Shown one piece after another: positions 50,118-52,255 of a stretch of DNA of 52,255 bases. The DNA is from Bacteroidales bacterium UBA3289. GTDB lineage: Bacteria; Bacteroidota; Bacteroidia; Bacteroidales; UBA932. The DNA is taken from assembly GCA_002361625.1 (NCBI GenBank), contig DETL01000010.1:15592-67846 (forward strand), written 5' to 3'. The notes below the pieces were generated by a model that was given only the letters and a program-made list of their open reading frames with translations, made no database searches and was not told where the DNA came from. The translations under genes were made by a program, and so were the position numbers. How positions within the stretch are numbered: position 1 is the stretch's first letter; each line of letters opens with the position of its first letter.

Positions 50118-51239
50118 ATGAAACTGAACATTTCCAGCACTGACTTGCTCAAGGGCCTCCTGGATGTTTCCAAGGCCATTCCGACCAAGTCTCCCCTTCC
50201 GATTCTCGAGAACTTCCTCTTCGTCCTGAAGGACGGACGCCTGGAGGTTACCGCATCGGATTCCGAGCTTACGCTCCGCACCTCCATCGAGGTGGAGGGG
50301 GCGGAGGAGGAAGGCAGCATTGCCGTCCCGGCCCGTCACATGATCGACCTGCTGAAGGAACTCCCGGACCAGCCCGTCCGCATCCGTACCGTGAGCGACA
50401 GTTCCTTCGAGTGCGCCTGGGCGAGCGGCAACTCCGTCCTCCCCTACTTCCCGGCCGACGACTATCCCGAGATCAAGGGCACCGGCGATGACGCGCAGCA
50501 GGTGGAATTCCCGGCCGCACGCCTCGTAGAGGGCATCCAGGGCACCGTTTATGCCACCGCCGACGATGAGATCCGTCCCGCGATGAACGGTATCTTCTTC
50601 GATATCGACACGGATTCCACCACGCTCGTGGCTTCGGATTCCCACAAGCTCATCTGCTACACCACGACAGATGTGAAGGCGGCCGAAAAAGCGTCTTTCA
50701 TCCTGCACAAGAAGCCGGCAAACGTCCTCCGCAGCATCATCGGCAAGGATGTGGAGACGGTGACCATCCAGTTCGACACGAACTTCGCCCAGTTCACCTT
50801 CGGCAGCACCACCCTCATCTGCCGCCTTGTCGTCGGGAAATATCCGAAATACCGCGACGTCATCCCCAAGAACAATTCCAATGTCCTCAAGATCGACCGC
50901 ACCCTTCTCCTGAACACCGTGCGCCGCGTGGCCGTGTGCTCCAACAAGGCATCCAACCACATCAAGCTCACGCTCAAGGAAGGACAGCTGGAAGTCTCCG
51001 CACAGGACCTGGGCTTCGCCCTCGCCGCTTACGAGAAGATCGCGTGCGACTACGCCGGTGACGAACTCACCATCGGCTTCAAGTCCACCTTCCTCACGGA
51101 AATCCTCTCCAACATGGGTTGCAACGGCATCGTGATCAAGTTTGCGGACGCCCGTCGCGCCGCCCTCATCCTCCCGTCCGAGGAAGAGGCCGAAACCGAG
51201 AAGATCTGCGGCATCCTGATGCCTATCATGATTTCATAA
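50118..51239 (+). CDS. dnaN: DNA polymerase III subunit beta (sliding clamp)
   Basis: The 373-residue protein has the three-fold clamp architecture. Family features include LLDVSKAIPTKSPLPILENF at the start, the middle domain with FATADDEIRP-like text (YATADDEIRPAMNGIFFDI) and the C-terminal LILPSEEEAETEKICGILMP, ending with the hydrophobic MPI groove residues. The ATG at 50118 starts MKLNISS; upstream codons do not match the family. It encircles DNA and tethers polymerase. It is not beside dnaA. An exonuclease gene follows after 6 bases. Confidence 0.95.
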   Translation: MKLNISSTDLLKGLLDVSKAIPTKSPLPILENFLFVLKDGRLEVTASDSELTLRTSIEVEGAEEEGSIAVPARHMIDLLKELPDQPVRIRTVSDSSFECAWASGNSVLPYFPADDYPEIKGTGDDAQQVEFPAARLVEGIQGTVYATADDEIRPAMNGIFFDIDTDSTTLVASDSHKLICYTTTDVKAAEKASFILHKKPANVLRSIIGKDVETVTIQFDTNFAQFTFGSTTLICRLVVGKYPKYRDVIPKNNSNVLKIDRTLLLNTVRRVAVCSNKASNHIKLTLKEGQLEVSAQDLGFALAAYEKIACDYAGDELTIGFKSTFLTEILSNMGCNGIVIKFADARRAALILPSEEEAETEKICGILMPIMIS

Positions 51240-51245
51240 TAAACT

Positions 51246-52214
51246 ATGGAACTGAATCTTACGAGGCCGCTGCTCTTCTTTGACATCGAGAGCACCGGCC
51301 TTATTATTGCCACGGACGGCATCATTGAACTGAGTTTTGTCAAGGTATTCCCGGGAAATGAAGTCCAGATCAAGACCTGGAAAATCAAGCCCTGGGACTA
51401 TAGGAACCGGCGAGTCATCCCCATCAATCCGAGTGCCTCAGAAGTGAACGGCGTCAAGGACGAGGACCTCGTGGACTGCCCCAAATTCATCGAAGTGCTC
51501 CCGGAAGTGGCCGCCTGGCTGGCCGGCAGCGACCTGGCCGGTTTCAACTCCACGAAGTTCGACCTTCCCCTCCTTGCGGAGGAAATCGAGCGTGTGCGCG
51601 AGTACTGCAATTCCCGCCTTGCGGATCCGAAAGCCCACGACAAGGCGGCGGAGATGCTTCGCTGCATCGAGAGCATCGACCTCCACGAAAGCAAAATGGT
51701 GGATGTGCAGAACATCTATCACCACATGGAGCCGCGGAATCTGCGCGCCGCCTACCGCTTCTACTGCGGTGGCAAGGATTTCGAGAACGCCCACACGGCG
51801 GAAGCGGATACCGTAGCCACCTACGAAGTGCTCAAGGCCCAGCTGGACCGCTACAAGGAACCGACGGACAGTCAGCAGGAAGTCCTGAAAAACGACGTGG
51901 ACGCCCTCGCCAAGATCGGCGGACGGGCCCGGAACGTGGATTTCGCCGGCCGTTTGTACCTGAATGACAACGGCGAACCCACGATCAGCTTCGGCAAGCA
52001 CAAGGGCCGCACCGCCCGGGAGATCTGGGAGGCGGAACCTTCCTATTTCTCCTGGATTGAAAACGGTGACTTCACCCTGGACACCAAGCGTCAGTTCGCC
52101 CGTCTCAAGCAGCAGTTCCAGAAAGAAAGGAAAGAAGCCCTGAACCGTCCTGCCACGGCCGACGAACTCGCCGGTCTCAAGAGCAAATGGGGCGGTGGTG
52201 GAAAACTGTTCTGA
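51246..52214 (+). CDS. DnaQ-like 3'-5' exonuclease with an ExoX-like C-terminal domain
   Basis: The 322-residue protein has a DEDDh exonuclease domain (about 8-200): FFDIESTGL gives Asp and Glu of Exo I, GFNSTKFDLPLL gives Exo II, and HTAEADTVATYEVL gives the His and Asp of Exo III. Its C-terminal part (about 250-290) reads ISFGKHKGRTAREIWEAEPS then YFSWI, a block also found at the end of exodeoxyribonuclease X-type proteins. It is co-transcribed with dnaN (6-base gap), a frequent arrangement in Bacteroidales, so proofreading or repair at the clamp is likely. Confidence 0.9.
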   Translation: MELNLTRPLLFFDIESTGLIIATDGIIELSFVKVFPGNEVQIKTWKIKPWDYRNRRVIPINPSASEVNGVKDEDLVDCPKFIEVLPEVAAWLAGSDLAGFNSTKFDLPLLAEEIERVREYCNSRLADPKAHDKAAEMLRCIESIDLHESKMVDVQNIYHHMEPRNLRAAYRFYCGGKDFENAHTAEADTVATYEVLKAQLDRYKEPTDSQQEVLKNDVDALAKIGGRARNVDFAGRLYLNDNGEPTISFGKHKGRTAREIWEAEPSYFSWIENGDFTLDTKRQFARLKQQFQKERKEALNRPATADELAGLKSKWGGGGKLF

Positions 52215-52255
52215 AGATGATTCAAAAAAAGAGGGTTATTAGACATTTCGGGTGA

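Noticed and set aside
52215..52255. Possible start of another gene after the exonuclease
   Set aside because: The ATG at 52217 or nearby leads to a stop within about 13 codons at the window end. Nothing can be supported in these 41 bases.

Overview
The window looks like chromosomal DNA of a member of the Bacteroidales with fairly high GC content. The evidence is the 286-residue primary sigma factor without region 1.1, many promoters of the TAnnTTTG type, few Shine-Dalgarno sequences, many lipoproteins with an early lipobox, and conserved blocks such as tig-clpP-clpX, rpoD-argS and dnaN followed by an exonuclease. The family or genus cannot be fixed from the sequence. Coding density is very high: no gene-free stretch exceeds about 230 bases, and several convergent gene pairs overlap at their 3' ends.

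Layout. 1-6400: end of a DUF1846 gene; a lipid operon (LAB_N membrane protein and a fused O-/N-acyltransferase of the ornithine/glycine-lipid type); a DMT transporter; a ThrE-type exporter; an M15 peptidase lipoprotein. 6430-10020: a CNNM/CorC-like membrane protein, a BaiN-type flavoprotein and RmuC. 9980-13354 (minus): two lipoproteins followed by HddA and an HddC-GmhB fusion, the core of GDP-D-glycero-alpha-D-manno-heptose synthesis. 13370-17000 (minus): flavodiiron protein, a small lipoprotein, YccF, a GH43 lipoprotein and a broken nitroreductase. 17110-21220: C69 dipeptidase, small membrane protein and DPP-IV-like peptidase, a peptide-using operon. 21211-27915: a glycan section (GH28, GH29, GH43 with accessory domains, and a six-hairpin-like lipoprotein that looks foreign), with no SusC/SusD pair. 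27968-35380 (minus): tRNA-Val, clpX, clpP, tig, a PgpH-type HD phosphohydrolase and gyrB. 35426-40114 (minus): a beta-barrel outer-membrane protein and a large TPR protein. 40186-43960: FtsE-like ATPase with endonuclease III, then CPBP protease, DUF4298 protein and a THUMP-like methyltransferase on the other strand. 44022-52214: phosphohexomutase, argS, rpoD, Do-type protease, dnaN and an exonuclease.

The most unusual signal is inside the methyltransferase gene (42611-43960). A 126-bp palindromic element with perfect 19-bp ends and nested hairpins (43580-43705) sits in frame, adding 42 codons just before the SAM-binding motif. A second, different hairpin-rich repeat (about 43001-43060) also sits in frame further downstream. 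This resembles the palindromic elements known inside Rickettsia proteins. Other points of interest are a compositionally foreign gene beside a tRNA with near-inverted repeats at its edges, two decayed genes (a nitroreductase with an internal deletion and the head of a small Cys-rich protein fused to a dipeptidase), and several promoters placed so close to the start codon that the mRNAs should be leaderless.
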